The notes: generated by a model from the letters alone, not told the origin. Positions 35,064 to 45,754 are shown, counted from the first letter of the stretch. The stretch: 64,000 nt of DNA from Chersky-267 sp034666965 (GCA_034666965.1 JAXDKT010000122.1:20753-84752), one strand, 5' to 3'. Numbers and translations are program-made.

Positions 35064-35207
35064 CCGTCCCTCCCGACTCGTGACTCGACGATAGCGCGTC
35101 TTCGGCGCAGGATGCGCCCCGGTGGGCCGATCCGCGACGAACTCGCCGGGGGTGTTCACGTAGCACGCGGCTGGGCTCGGATCCCAAGCGCTACGGCGGC
35201 TCCTTCT

Positions 35208-35280
35208 GCGGATATCGCAGCCGTCGTCCCGGGTGAGCGCGGATATCGAATTGACGAGCGCTGAAGCCCTATGCCAAGAT
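35208..35280 (+). promoter_or_regulatory. promoter with paired GCGGATATCG upstream of the aminomutase-like gene
   Basis: TTGACG (35251-35256), 18 bp, CAAGAT (35275-35280). GCGGATATCG occurs at 35208-35217 and 35239-35248, 31 bp apart and just upstream of the -35 element, a plausible activator site (for example the IclR protein of this operon). The rest of the 35064-35402 gap shows nothing else I can name. Confidence 0.5.
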
Positions 35281-35402
35281 TGGGCCCAGCGCGTCCCGTA
35301 TCGCGCAACCGTCCCGCCTGGCGTCCCATCGAACGGACGACCGTCCCACCTATCCGCACCGGGCTGCCAGGCAGCCGGCCCGGTCGCCCAGCCGGAGTGA
35401 TC

Positions 35403-36803
35403 ATGACCACCGAACCCGCCGCCGGCCCCGTCCCCGCCCTGAACCGTGAGCGCCAGCTGGAGATGTACCGGCGGGCGCTGAAGGTCATGCCGGGCGGTAC
35501 CGACTCGAACTTCCGGGCGTGGGGCGAGAGCACGATCTACGTCGATCGGGGCAAGGGTGGCACGGTCTGGGATATCGACGGCAACGAGTTCATCGACCTG
35601 CGCATGGGCTACGGGCCGGTGATCCTGGGTCACGGCGACGAACGGGTCGACGACTACGTCAACGAGCGAATGCGCCGGGGTGTCAGCTTCTCGCTGACCA
35701 GCGAGGACGAGGTCCAGGCGATGGAGCTCGTGTGCGAGTTGACCGGCTGGGTCCAGCAGGCCCGGATGACCGTCTCGGGCACCGAGGCGACCATGCACGC
35801 GATGCGCGTCGCCCGGGCGTACACCGGTCGCGAGAAGATCGTCAAGTTCGAGGGCCAGTACCACGGCGTCCACGACTACGCCCTGATCAGCGTCGGTCCG
35901 GACGACATGTCCGAGCTCGGCGATGCCGACGCCCCCGTGGCGCTGGCCTGGGGCCGGGGCATCCCGAGCGCCGTCGCGGACACGATCATCCCGGCCCGCT
36001 ACAACAACATCGACTTTCTGCGCCGGCTGTTCGAGCGCCAGGGCAACGAGATCGCCGCGATCATCGTTGAGCCGGTCCTGGGCAACGCCCAGGGGATCAT
36101 GCCCCGACCGGGGTTCCACCAGGCCATGCGGGCGCTGACCGAGGAGTTCGGGATCCTGCTCATCTTCGATGAGGTCAAGACCGGCTTCCGATTCGCCCGC
36201 GGCGGGGCGGCCGAGTTCTTCGGGGTCACCCCCGACCTGGCGACCTTCGCCAAGGCGATGGGCAACGGCTATCCGGCCGCGGCGTTCGGTGGCCGAGCCG
36301 AGGTGATGAGCGTCCTGCCCGACAAGGTCAGCCACGGCGGCACGTATGCCGGCAACCGGGTCGCGGCCGCGGCGGCGGTCAAGACGCTGTCGATCATCAA
36401 GGAGACGGACGCCCTCGAGACCATCCACGCGACCGGTCGTCGGGTCCAGGCGGGGTTGCGCCAGGTCCTCGAGCCCACAGGCCTGCCCTTCCACTTCACC
36501 GGGCATCCGGCGATGTGCGGGATCATGTTCCGGGACGAAGAGGCGACCGAGTACCGGGACTGGGCGACGACCGATCACGAGCTGTACGACGCGATCGCGG
36601 TGGCGATGCAGGCACGGGGCGCGATGCCCGAGCCGGACTCGCGCGAGCCGTGGTTCCTGTGCGAAGCCCACGCCCAGGGCGATTACGTGGACCGCATCGT
36701 CACGATCTTTGCCGACTCACTCGATTCCGCCCTGGAGGACCGGGCGCACGGCATCGCTCCCCAACATGTCGATGGGGCGATGGCCCACCCCGCAGCTGGC
36801 TGA
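35403..36803 (+). CDS. class III PLP aminotransferase, glutamate-1-semialdehyde aminomutase-like
   Basis: 466 residues from the ATG at 35403. Motifs: KVMPGGTDSNFRAW, a glycine-rich start typical of HemL-like enzymes, VSGTEATMHAMRVARAYTGR, the PLP-ring aspartate in LIFDEVKTGFR, and the Schiff-base lysine in FAKAMGNGYP near residue 285. Closest in style to HemL-like aminotransferases used in catabolism rather than true heme-pathway HemL, which is usually about 430 residues. It is followed after 12 bp by an IclR regulator, which favours a catabolic role. Substrate unknown. Confidence 0.83.
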   Translation: MTTEPAAGPVPALNRERQLEMYRRALKVMPGGTDSNFRAWGESTIYVDRGKGGTVWDIDGNEFIDLRMGYGPVILGHGDERVDDYVNERMRRGVSFSLTSEDEVQAMELVCELTGWVQQARMTVSGTEATMHAMRVARAYTGREKIVKFEGQYHGVHDYALISVGPDDMSELGDADAPVALAWGRGIPSAVADTIIPARYNNIDFLRRLFERQGNEIAAIIVEPVLGNAQGIMPRPGFHQAMRALTEEFGILLIFDEVKTGFRFARGGAAEFFGVTPDLATFAKAMGNGYPAAAFGGRAEVMSVLPDKVSHGGTYAGNRVAAAAAVKTLSIIKETDALETIHATGRRVQAGLRQVLEPTGLPFHFTGHPAMCGIMFRDEEATEYRDWATTDHELYDAIAVAMQARGAMPEPDSREPWFLCEAHAQGDYVDRIVTIFADSLDSALEDRAHGIAPQHVDGAMAHPAAG

Positions 36804-36815
36804 GAGGACGTAGGA

Positions 36816-37592
36816 ATGGCGATGGCTCTCGACGGCAACGCCGTCCGTTCGGTGGACCGGGCGGCGGCCCTGCTGCTCGCCCTCGGAGACAGTCAGGGCG
36901 AGGCCGGAGTCACCGAGCTCGCCCGCCGTCTGGGACTCCACAAGTCGACCGCATCGCGGCTGCTGGCCACGCTCCAGCGGCGTGGCCTCGTCGAGCAGGA
37001 CGACGAGACCGGCAAGTACCGGCTGGGGCTCGTCGTGATCCGTCTGGCGGAGCGAGCCGAGCGGACCCTCGACCTGCGCGGGATCGCCATGCCCGAGCTC
37101 GAGCGCCTGGCCCGCCTGACCCGCGAGACAACGGGGTTGGGGGTGCTTGACGGCGAGCAGCTGCTCACCGTGGCTCAGGCCGACGGCCCCAATCTCGTCG
37201 CGGTTGGCGACTGGACCGGGCGGAGCGTGCCGCTCCACTGCGTCGCCTCGGGCAAGGTCCTGATGGCCGCACTCGCCGAGCGGGAGGTCCTGCGCATCCT
37301 GCGGCGCGGCCTGGTGTCGCACACGGAGCGCACGATCACCGAGCTGGAGCCGCTTCTCGAGGAGCTGTCGCGGATCCGGCGACGCGGCTATGCCACCGCG
37401 ATCGGCGAGTACGAGGCCGGCCTCAATGCGGTGGCCGCGCCGGTCCACGATGCGCGCGGCGCGGTGATCGCGGCCGTCGACATCTGGGGACCGGCGTTCC
37501 GGCTCACGCCCCGGCGGATCCCCGAGCTCGCTGCCCAGGTGCGGGAGGCGGCCGCCGCCATCTCGATCCGTCTGGGGGGCGCGGCCGCCTGA
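36816..37592 (+). CDS. IclR-family transcriptional regulator
   Basis: 258 residues. N-terminal winged helix with VTELARRLGLHKSTASRLLATLQRRGLV (about 28-55), then the IclR effector-binding domain with LLTVAQADGPN, HCVASGKVLMA and GEYEAGLNAVAAPVHDARG. Placed 12 bp after the aminotransferase with GAGGACGTAGGA as RBS, so probably co-transcribed and acting on that operon. The effector may be a substrate or product of the upstream enzyme. Its stop codon lies in a tandem repeat. Confidence 0.9.
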   Translation: MAMALDGNAVRSVDRAAALLLALGDSQGEAGVTELARRLGLHKSTASRLLATLQRRGLVEQDDETGKYRLGLVVIRLAERAERTLDLRGIAMPELERLARLTRETTGLGVLDGEQLLTVAQADGPNLVAVGDWTGRSVPLHCVASGKVLMAALAEREVLRILRRGLVSHTERTITELEPLLEELSRIRRRGYATAIGEYEAGLNAVAAPVHDARGAVIAAVDIWGPAFRLTPRRIPELAAQVREAAAAISIRLGGAAA

Positions 37593-37645
37593 GGGAGGCC
37601 GCCGCCTGAGGCCAGGCCGCCGCCTGAGGCCAGGCCGCCGCCTGA
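37581..37645 (+). repeat. stop-codon-spanning tandem repeat after the IclR gene
   Basis: GGCCGCCGCCTGA units place TGA at 37590, 37607, 37625 and 37643 (17- then 18-bp period). The first TGA is the gene's stop. Confidence 0.75.
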
Positions 37646-37670
37646 CACCACTTGCCCAGCCGGGACCGGC

Positions 37671-37676
37671 TAGGCT
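37671..37676 (+). promoter_or_regulatory. -10 box, leaderless start of the MscS gene
   Basis: TAGGCT ends 6 nt before the ATG at 37683, favouring that codon over the in-frame TTG at 37677. Confidence 0.5.
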
Positions 37677-37682
37677 TTGATC

Positions 37683-38573
37683 ATGACCGCGATGGACTCG
37701 GGCCAGATCGCCGATTGGCTCCAGCGTCACGGGATCCCCACGCTGGTTCTCCTCGTCGTGGCCGTGGTCGTCCTGCGGGCCGCCCGGCCGATGGTCCACC
37801 GGGCCCTGCTGGGCGTGCTCGGCCGGCGACGGACCATCTCGGCCGACGCTCAGCCCAGCGCCGACGAGGTCGCCAAGCGGATCGCAACCATCGAGGATCT
37901 GGTGGCCAGCGCCCTGCGCTTCGCGGTCATCGTGGCCCTGCTCCTGGTCCTGTTGACCTGGTTCGACCTGCTCCCGGTGGTTGCCGGGTTCGGGGTCATC
38001 CTGGCCGCCTTGACCCTGGCCGGTCAGAGCATCGTCCTGGACTACCTGATGGGCGTGTTGATCGTGCTCGAGGGCCCGTACTACAAGGGCGACTGGATCC
38101 AGATCGGTGGCGTTGAGGGCGAGGTCGAGGAGATCGGCCTGCGCCGGACCACGCTGCGCGATGCAACCGGCACGGTCCACAGCGTGTCGAACGGGCTGGT
38201 CCGGGTGGCGTCCAACCTGACCCGGGTCTACGCCCGGATGCAGGTCGACCTGACCGTCCCGTTCGGGGCCGATCTCGACCTGGCAACGAAGGTGGCCAAC
38301 GAGGTGGGTCGGGCCATGGCCGAGGATCCCGCCTGGAGCGCCCGGCTGCTCGAGCCACCGACGCTCACCCGGGTACCCGGGTTGAGTGACCAGGGACCGA
38401 CGATCCGGGTGGCTGGCAAGGTCCGCGCGGCCGACCGCTGGACGGCACCGAGCGAGCTGCGCAAGCGCCTCCTGGCCGCCTTCCAGGCCAACGGCATCGC
38501 CCTGCCGATCGGTGGCGGGAGCGCAACCACACCCGAGCCGGGCGGTCCGCCGGTCGACCCGGGCCCGGGATGA
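37683..38573 (+). CDS. MscS-family mechanosensitive ion channel
   Basis: 296 residues: one N-terminal helix (LVLLVVAVVVLRAA), a second around 80-105 and the pore helix ILAALTLAGQSIVLDYLMGVL, then the beta domain with GDWIQIGGVEGEVEEIGLRRT and a C-terminal alpha/beta domain. This order is the MscS core (three helices, no large N-terminal domain). It should release solutes under hypo-osmotic shock. The pore-helix Gly/Ala packing is kept. A leaderless-type start is predicted. Confidence 0.9.
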   Translation: MTAMDSGQIADWLQRHGIPTLVLLVVAVVVLRAARPMVHRALLGVLGRRRTISADAQPSADEVAKRIATIEDLVASALRFAVIVALLLVLLTWFDLLPVVAGFGVILAALTLAGQSIVLDYLMGVLIVLEGPYYKGDWIQIGGVEGEVEEIGLRRTTLRDATGTVHSVSNGLVRVASNLTRVYARMQVDLTVPFGADLDLATKVANEVGRAMAEDPAWSARLLEPPTLTRVPGLSDQGPTIRVAGKVRAADRWTAPSELRKRLLAAFQANGIALPIGGGSATTPEPGGPPVDPGPG

Positions 38574-38606
38574 GCCAAGCGGTACGTTCGGGCCCCGTCG
38601 GCCGCG

Positions 38607-38612
38607 TAGAAT
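38607..38612 (+). promoter_or_regulatory. -10 box upstream of the acetyl-CoA synthetase gene
   Basis: TAGAAT gives a short leader of about 27 nt; GGAGAGGTGAG precedes the GTG at 38646. Confidence 0.5.
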
Positions 38613-38645
38613 GACCTCCCATCGCCAGCGCGGAGAGGTGAGTCC

Positions 38646-40607
<1,962 letters not shown>

Positions 40608-40608
40608 C

Positions 40609-41226
40609 GTGCCGTTCGACTTCCTGAAGAAGAACAAGCCTTCCCCGACGGAGGCCGGGCCGATCCCGACCGCGGCGGATGCCGCGGGGGAGACCCAGAT
40701 CGTCGCCTTCGACGGCTTGACCGAGGAATGGCGGCTGGTCGGGGCAATGCGACTCGACGGCCGTCTCTCGGACATCCTCAATCGGCGCGAGTCGATCCCG
40801 ATCAGCGACGTCTCGTGGGCGCCGATCGACGGTTCGGAGCCGTTCAGCCCGGCTCCCGGCCTGAAGGCCATCGATCCCTACGATCTCATCGTCGTCCTGG
40901 CCGGCGCGACCACCCTGCCCCTGATGAGCGAGGACGAGAAGGCCGCGCACCGGATCCACAAGATCAGCTACGACGTGGCCCTCGAGGTCCCGCCGTTCAA
41001 GGTCATTGGCACGGTCTACCTGTTCCCGGGCTCCGAGCCCGAACGTCTCCTGGATCGGGCCACCGAGATGTTCGTCCCGGTTACCGACGCGCTGGCATTC
41101 CTGGGCGAGCAGCAGATCGGCGAGACCGAGGTCGACACGTTCCTGGTCAACCGGAGCTACTTGCGTGGGGTCGAGCAGGTCGACCGCCGCGCGCGCCACG
41201 GGCAGGCCCGCCCGCCCTCGGGCTAA
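40609..41226 (+). CDS. hypothetical protein coupled to acetyl-CoA synthetase
   Basis: 205 residues from the GTG at 40609, one base past the acsA stop. No signal peptide or membrane helix. A basic N-terminus (FDFLKKNK) is followed by a linker and a mixed alpha/beta region with TEEWRLVGAMRLDGRLSDIL, YDLIVVLAGATTLPL and VALEVPPFKVIGTVYLFPGS. The last pattern is a repeated beta-hairpin seen in small Chloroflexota/actinobacterial proteins I cannot name. Its stop overlaps by 4 bp the stop of the convergent CpaE-like gene. Function unknown; coupling suggests a link to acetate activation, but this is weak. Confidence 0.7.
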   Translation: MPFDFLKKNKPSPTEAGPIPTAADAAGETQIVAFDGLTEEWRLVGAMRLDGRLSDILNRRESIPISDVSWAPIDGSEPFSPAPGLKAIDPYDLIVVLAGATTLPLMSEDEKAAHRIHKISYDVALEVPPFKVIGTVYLFPGSEPERLLDRATEMFVPVTDALAFLGEQQIGETEVDTFLVNRSYLRGVEQVDRRARHGQARPPSG

Positions 41227-42482
41227 GCCCGAGCAGCCTCCTTGGCGCGCCCGAAGATGGCCCGCAGGGCCGGTCGTCCGTTGGCCGCGACCGGCTCGGG
41301 CGACTCCCTCTCGATCCCGAGAAGCCGATCGGCCAGGACGTCGAAGTCCTCGGTCACCTTCTCACGGGGGAACTGCTCGACCACCGAATGGCCCTCGTTC
41401 GCGGCCCGCACGAACAGCAGCCCGCCCGAGCGGATGAGGGCCAATGCCGGCATCCCGACGGTCCGTTCCATGTCCGCCACGGACACGCCGCTGTTGGCCC
41501 GGTTGACGACCATCGCCAGCTTGTCGCGAACGCCCAGCTCGGCGGCGACGCCACCGAACTGGACACCGGCCCGCAGGGCGGGGACGTCGGGCGTGATCGG
41601 GACCAGGATCCGGTCGGCGCGCTCGAAGACGGCCCGGTTGAGCGGTCCGTATGACGGGTGCATGTCCACGATGACGAAGTCGTAGCCGCGGCGCGAGAAT
41701 GCCAGGGCGTTGCCGACCTGGTCCGGGTCGAGCTTGTCGCTCTCGAGCGGCTGCGTGGTCAGGACGGCAACCTGGAGACCGTTGGGGTGGTGCGTCGCCA
41801 GCTGGGCCAGCGTTCGCGGCTCGACCCCTTCGTGGCGGTCGTCCTCCCACGCATCGTCGACGGTCTTGATCTGGTCGAGCCCGAGCGAGCTGGCGATGTG
41901 GCCGGTCACGGTGTCGGCATCGACCAGCAGGACTCTCTGCCCGTGTCGGACCTGGAGCGCCGTCGCGAGGTTCATCGAGATGGTCGTCTTGCCCACGCCA
42001 CCCTTGGGATTGAAGACGGCCACGATGGTGGCGCGCTTGGCGCCGCCACCGGGCAGGGTCAAGCCCTCGTCGGACTCGATGACCGCACTCGTCCCGTCGT
42101 CGACGGTCTGGGACCGGATCAGCATCGCTTCGACCCGCCAGCGAAGCGCATCGGGCGAGTACGGCCGGGTGAAGTACTCATCGCTGTTGCTCGCCCGGTT
42201 GCCCGGGCCGGTCAGCTTCTCGAGCGCGCGTGGCGACACGACCATCAGAGCCGGGATGTCCCGGCCCCCTTCGTGCAGCAGCGAGTAGATCTCGATCGAC
42301 TTGTCGAAGTCGCTCTCACCGTCGAGCACGGCCAGGGCGAACTCGCGCCGGGACTCGAGCAGCGTCGCGAACTCATCGGCGGAGGACACCGGCACGACGT
42401 CGTAGCCGGCCAGGGCAAGCTCGTGCTCGACTGGGCGCAACTCCTCGGCGGGCAGCGCCAGGGCAACGGTCAGACGGGCCAT
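41223..42482 (-). CDS. CpaE/MinD-like ATPase with receiver-like N-terminal domain
   Basis: 419 residues. N-terminal 1-125 resembles a response-regulator receiver (LTVALALPAEELRPVEHELA and FALAVLDGESDFD), as in CpaE of pilus systems. The C-terminal domain is a ParA/MinD deviant-Walker ATPase: VAVFNPKGGVGKTTISMNLA near residue 160, DADTVTGHIAS as switch I and a YDFVIVDMHPSYG Walker B. CpaE-type proteins position secretion/pilus machinery or regulators at the cell pole. No pilus genes are nearby; instead it pairs with the coiled-coil protein 31 bp upstream. Confidence 0.85.
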   Translation of the reverse strand: MARLTVALALPAEELRPVEHELALAGYDVVPVSSADEFATLLESRREFALAVLDGESDFDKSIEIYSLLHEGGRDIPALMVVSPRALEKLTGPGNRASNSDEYFTRPYSPDALRWRVEAMLIRSQTVDDGTSAVIESDEGLTLPGGGAKRATIVAVFNPKGGVGKTTISMNLATALQVRHGQRVLLVDADTVTGHIASSLGLDQIKTVDDAWEDDRHEGVEPRTLAQLATHHPNGLQVAVLTTQPLESDKLDPDQVGNALAFSRRGYDFVIVDMHPSYGPLNRAVFERADRILVPITPDVPALRAGVQFGGVAAELGVRDKLAMVVNRANSGVSVADMERTVGMPALALIRSGGLLFVRAANEGHSVVEQFPREKVTEDFDVLADRLLGIERESPEPVAANGRPALRAIFGRAKEAARA

Positions 42483-42513
42483 TGAGGGTCTGGTTCGATC
42501 CGGCCGAACCGGA

Positions 42514-44235
42514 TCAGCCCTCGGACTCGGGGTCCCGCGCGCTGACGTTGACCACGCCGTCGCCGGTGCCCGTCACGCGTGCCTCGAAGCCCGGCAGACT
42601 CGGGATGGCATCGGCCAGGACCACGTTGCCGCCATGAGCGACCTTGAACACGAACTCGCCGTCGGGGCCGGACGACACCCCGACCGACTGGACCCCCGTG
42701 ATCCGCCCGATATGGCGCTTGAAGCTGGCAATGCTGGCGACGCTGACCAGGCCAGTCACGACGACCTGGCTGGTGGCTCCGGCCTTGGCCGCGTCCGCAG
42801 GCGCTGTCGGCGCCGCCGAGTCGGGCGTCGAGGACTCGACGGGCGGGACGAGGCCGGCGAGGCGAGCCGCCAGGGCCCCGTCGTCGATCGTCGGGATCTC
42901 GTCATCGGAGTTCGCGGCGGCAGATGCCGCGGCCTCCGCTTCGGCCGCGTCCAGATTGGGGCCCAGGCCCAGCGCGGCAAGGCGGGGGTCCGCCGGGTCG
43001 GATGCGCCGGCCTCGTCGGCGTCGGGTTCGGTCTCGACCTCGGCGGCGGCGTAGGCGGCCTCGATGGCGGCCATGGCCGCCTCGACCGCGGCTCGATCGT
43101 CCTGGACCGCGAAGGGCACCTCCTGGCCCTGGTCGGGCTCGGTCGCCATCTCGGTGGCCGGCTCGGTCACGCGCCTGGCGGCAGTTTGCGGCGCCGGCTC
43201 AGTGACCGGCCCGCCGGGCACCGGTGCCTTCGACTCGGGCGCTTCCGGCGCGAGTTCCGGGCTCGCCTCGGCTTCGGAGGCATGGACGCTGGCCGGGGGT
43301 ACCGCCCCTGGCCAGGGGGCCGACTCCGTCCTGGTGGCGACCCAGGGCTCCCCGTCGGTCGCATCGTCGGAGTCGAACGGCGGGGGCTCGGGCAGGTTCT
43401 CGGCCATCGCCGCGAAGCGGGCCAGGTCGTCCTCGTTCAGCAGCCGCTCGAAGAATCGCTCCATCTCCCTCTCGAATGAGGCGACCCGGACCTGAACTCG
43501 CTCGATCTTGCGCTCGACCCGAGCGGCGTAATCCTGCAGCTCAGCCTCGAGGTCAGACTTGCGTGTGGCGATCTTGCGGTCGGTCTCCTCGCGAATGCGG
43601 GCCAGCTCGGCCTTCGACCGTTCGCGGATGGTGACCAGGTCATTGTCGGCGGCCTTGCGCAGCTCGGCGGCCACATCGGCGGAACCAGCGCGGACGGCAT
43701 CGATGTGGGTCTTCGCCTCGGTCTGGAACTGCTCCACGGTCGAGGCCCGCGACGAATCGGCGGCGGCCTGCATCGCCCGGGTGATGTCGGTCAGGAACTT
43801 GCTGGTCTTCCTTGGCGGCCCATCGTCGGGTCGGCCCGGAAGACCCTGACTGGCGGTCGACTGCACGGACGCTTCCTCGGTGTTGGCTTCACTGGACGGA
43901 TCCGACGGCGCGGGAGCGAGAGCGGGCTCAGCCACGGACGCGACCTCCGTCGCGTCATCGGCGGCCTCTGCCTCGGGTGGCGTGGCGCTGGTGGCCCCCA
44001 ACGTGACGGTGGTGGGCTCGGCGGTCGTGGACTCGGAGGTCGTGGGCTCGGCGGCGGTCTTGGGCTCGACGGCGGCCGACGGACGCTCGGCTGTCGTGGA
44101 CTCGGCGGCTGTCGTGGGCTCGGCGGCGGCCGACGGACGCTCGGCATCGCTGGGCGAGTCCTGCTGCTGGCCAGTCGCCTTGTCGTCCCCGCTCCATGGG
44201 AGCCGGAAGCCGGTCCGAGATTCAGTGGACGCCAT
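42514..44235 (-). CDS. long coiled-coil protein with ferredoxin-like C-terminal domain
   Basis: 573 residues from the ATG at 44235 (GAGGGG upstream). N-terminal third is low-complexity Thr/Ala/Glu/Pro repeats (TAEPTT-type units, residues 20-110). Residues 135-240 form a charged coiled coil (SKAELARIREETDRKIATRK region), then another disordered Ala/Glu/Pro stretch. The C-terminal about 75 residues (VVVTGLVSVASIASFKRHIG, VQSVGVSS) have a beta-alpha-beta ferredoxin-like pattern reminiscent of HMA domains without the metal Cys pair. The first gene of an operon with the CpaE/MinD-like ATPase, it may be its localisation target or adaptor. No family name can be given. Confidence 0.68.
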   Translation of the reverse strand: MASTESRTGFRLPWSGDDKATGQQQDSPSDAERPSAAAEPTTAAESTTAERPSAAVEPKTAAEPTTSESTTAEPTTVTLGATSATPPEAEAADDATEVASVAEPALAPAPSDPSSEANTEEASVQSTASQGLPGRPDDGPPRKTSKFLTDITRAMQAAADSSRASTVEQFQTEAKTHIDAVRAGSADVAAELRKAADNDLVTIRERSKAELARIREETDRKIATRKSDLEAELQDYAARVERKIERVQVRVASFEREMERFFERLLNEDDLARFAAMAENLPEPPPFDSDDATDGEPWVATRTESAPWPGAVPPASVHASEAEASPELAPEAPESKAPVPGGPVTEPAPQTAARRVTEPATEMATEPDQGQEVPFAVQDDRAAVEAAMAAIEAAYAAAEVETEPDADEAGASDPADPRLAALGLGPNLDAAEAEAAASAAANSDDEIPTIDDGALAARLAGLVPPVESSTPDSAAPTAPADAAKAGATSQVVVTGLVSVASIASFKRHIGRITGVQSVGVSSGPDGEFVFKVAHGGNVVLADAIPSLPGFEARVTGTGDGVVNVSARDPESEG

Positions 44236-44327
44236 AACGTCGGTCCCCTCCGGGTTCGTTCCCTGGCCCGATCTCGGGCGTGTTGGCATCGTATGAGCGG
44301 GAGGGGGTGCGGTGGACTGCGCTAGTG

Positions 44328-44355
44328 GTACCAACCCCCCGACCCGGTGGTACCG
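44328..44355 (+). promoter_or_regulatory. paired GTACC sites in the moaA upstream region
   Basis: GTACCA at 44328-44333 and GTACCG at 44350-44355, 22 bp apart, in the 328-bp gap between divergent genes. The rest of the gap holds a minus-strand TACGAT box (44288-44293) and nothing else I can name. Confidence 0.35.
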
Positions 44356-44551
44356 GCGGACCAGTCGCTCGGGAGCGCCGCAGGCCGTCCGTTGCGTGTC
44401 GTCACCGACAGTTCGTTGCGGCCGGTCACCGCGGTCGATCACCGCGTTGGGCTCGCGGGCAAGCTGCGCAGGAACTGCCCTACTGCCGATCCGGACCCGT
44501 GGATCCGGACCCCTCGGCGGCTCCTCGGCTGGCGGCTTGGGCGGCCGCCTG

Positions 44552-44557
44552 TACCAT
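44552..44557 (+). promoter_or_regulatory. -10 box, leaderless start of moaA
   Basis: TACCAT ends 6 nt before the ATG at 44564, which fixes the start within a longer open frame. Confidence 0.55.
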
Positions 44558-44563
44558 GACCTC

Positions 44564-45619
44564 ATGGCGCCGCCTCAGATCCCGCTCGAGGGTCGGCCCG
44601 AACCGGTCCTGGACCGGCTTGGACGGCGCGTTCACGACCTGCGCATCTCGGTCACCGACCGGTGCAACTTCCGGTGCACGTACTGCATGCCCCGCGAGGT
44701 GTATGGGCGCGATTTCGCATTCCTGCCGCGCGACCAGGTCCTGACCTTCGAGGAGATCGACCGGCTCGCCCGGGTATTCGTGGCCGAGGGTGTCGAGAAG
44801 CTCCGGATCACTGGCGGCGAGCCGCTCGTGCGACGGGATCTGCCCGACCTCATCGCCATGCTGGCCCAGATCCGTCGGCCCGACGGCGGTCCGGTCGACC
44901 TGACCATGACGACCAATGGCTCGGCGCTCCGTTCCCTGGCGCCCGCGCTCCGGGCGAGCGGACTCGGCCGGGTCACGGTCAGCCTCGATTCGCTCGACGA
45001 ACCGACCTTCCGGGCGATGAACGGCGTCGACTACCCCGTCGCGCGGGTCCTGGACGGGATCGCAGCCGCGAATGAGGCCGGCTTCGGCCCGATCAAGATC
45101 AACATGGTCGTCCGGCGCGGGATCAACGAGGCCTCGATTGTGCCGATGGCCCGCTGGGCCCGCGCCGAGGGTCACGTGCTGCGCTTCATCGAGTACATGG
45201 ACGTCGGCCACTCCAATGGTTGGCGCCTCGACGAGGTCGTGCCCGCGGCGGAGATCGTGGCCGCAATCTCGGCCGAGCTGCCACTTCAACCGCTTCCGGC
45301 AAACTACCCTGGCGAGGTCGCCGATCGATGGAGCTATGTCGATGGCGACGGCGAGGTCGGCGTGATCGCCTCGGTGACCGCTCCGTTCTGTGGAGCCTGC
45401 ACCCGGGCCCGGATCTCGGCCGACGGCCAGCTGTACACCTGCCTGTTCGCGGTCAAGGGCACCGACCTGCGCGGCGTGATCCGGGGCGGCGCATCCGATG
45501 CCGAGCTGGCGGCGGCCATCCGGGCGGTCTGGTCGGTCCGAACCGACCGCTACTCCGAGCTCCGCTCGGAGGCGACCGCCGACCTGCCCCGGGTCGAAAT
45601 GTTCGCGATGGGCGGCTGA
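44564..45619 (+). CDS. moaA: GTP 3',8-cyclase MoaA (molybdenum cofactor biosynthesis)
   Basis: 351 residues from the ATG at 44564. Radical-SAM CxxxCxxC in DRCNFRCTYCMP (N-terminal cluster), ITGGEPLVRRDL, and the C-terminal cluster motif PFCGACTRARISADGQLYTCLF-type region with three Cys. The enzyme uses SAM to cyclise GTP to 3',8-cH2GTP, the first step to molybdopterin. Other moa genes are not in the window, so the pathway is scattered. A leaderless start is predicted. The following 998 bp contain no protein gene. Confidence 0.93.
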   Translation: MAPPQIPLEGRPEPVLDRLGRRVHDLRISVTDRCNFRCTYCMPREVYGRDFAFLPRDQVLTFEEIDRLARVFVAEGVEKLRITGGEPLVRRDLPDLIAMLAQIRRPDGGPVDLTMTTNGSALRSLAPALRASGLGRVTVSLDSLDEPTFRAMNGVDYPVARVLDGIAAANEAGFGPIKINMVVRRGINEASIVPMARWARAEGHVLRFIEYMDVGHSNGWRLDEVVPAAEIVAAISAELPLQPLPANYPGEVADRWSYVDGDGEVGVIASVTAPFCGACTRARISADGQLYTCLFAVKGTDLRGVIRGGASDAELAAAIRAVWSVRTDRYSELRSEATADLPRVEMFAMGG

Positions 45620-45639
45620 TCGGCGATCTGCGGGCCGGC

Positions 45640-45715
45640 TTGTCCACCGCTCGTCCACATCGGCGTCCAACTTCGTGGACACGCTCCGGCGCCGATCCGC
45701 CAACTTCGTGGACAA
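45640..45715. promoter_or_regulatory. cluster of four DnaA-box-like TNGTCCACN sites
   Basis: TTGTCCACC (45640-45648) and TCGTCCACA (45651-45659) on the plus strand; GTGTCCACG (complement of 45674-45682) and TTGTCCACG (complement of 45707-45715) on the minus strand. TTGTCCACA is the DnaA box favoured in GC-rich actinobacteria. The last two lie in a 15-bp direct repeat (CCAACTTCGTGGACA at 45667 and 45700). Confidence 0.45.
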
Positions 45716-45720
45716 CCGCG

Positions 45721-45750
45721 TTGCCCCCGGCCGGGGCACGCCGCTAACGT
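45721..45750 (+). promoter_or_regulatory. promoter of the candidate structured RNA
   Basis: TTGCCC (45721-45726), 18 bp, TAACGT (45745-45750); predicted start at about 45757, where no protein-coding frame begins. Confidence 0.5.
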
Positions 45751-45754
45751 AGGT

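Noticed and set aside
34290..36671. A 793-codon minus-strand frame extending upstream of the ankyrin gene
   Set aside because: The part beyond 35063 is antisense to the aminotransferase gene; the ankyrin ATG with GGAGGG at 35063 gives a complete protein.
41223..44235. Reading the CpaE-like pair as a tight-adherence pilus locus
   Set aside because: No secretin, ATPase (CpaF), TadB/C or pilin gene is present in the window.
45640..45715. Reading the DnaA-box-like cluster as the replication origin
   Set aside because: No dnaA, dnaN, gyrase or parAB genes nearby and no AT-rich unwinding element; only the site cluster itself is reported.
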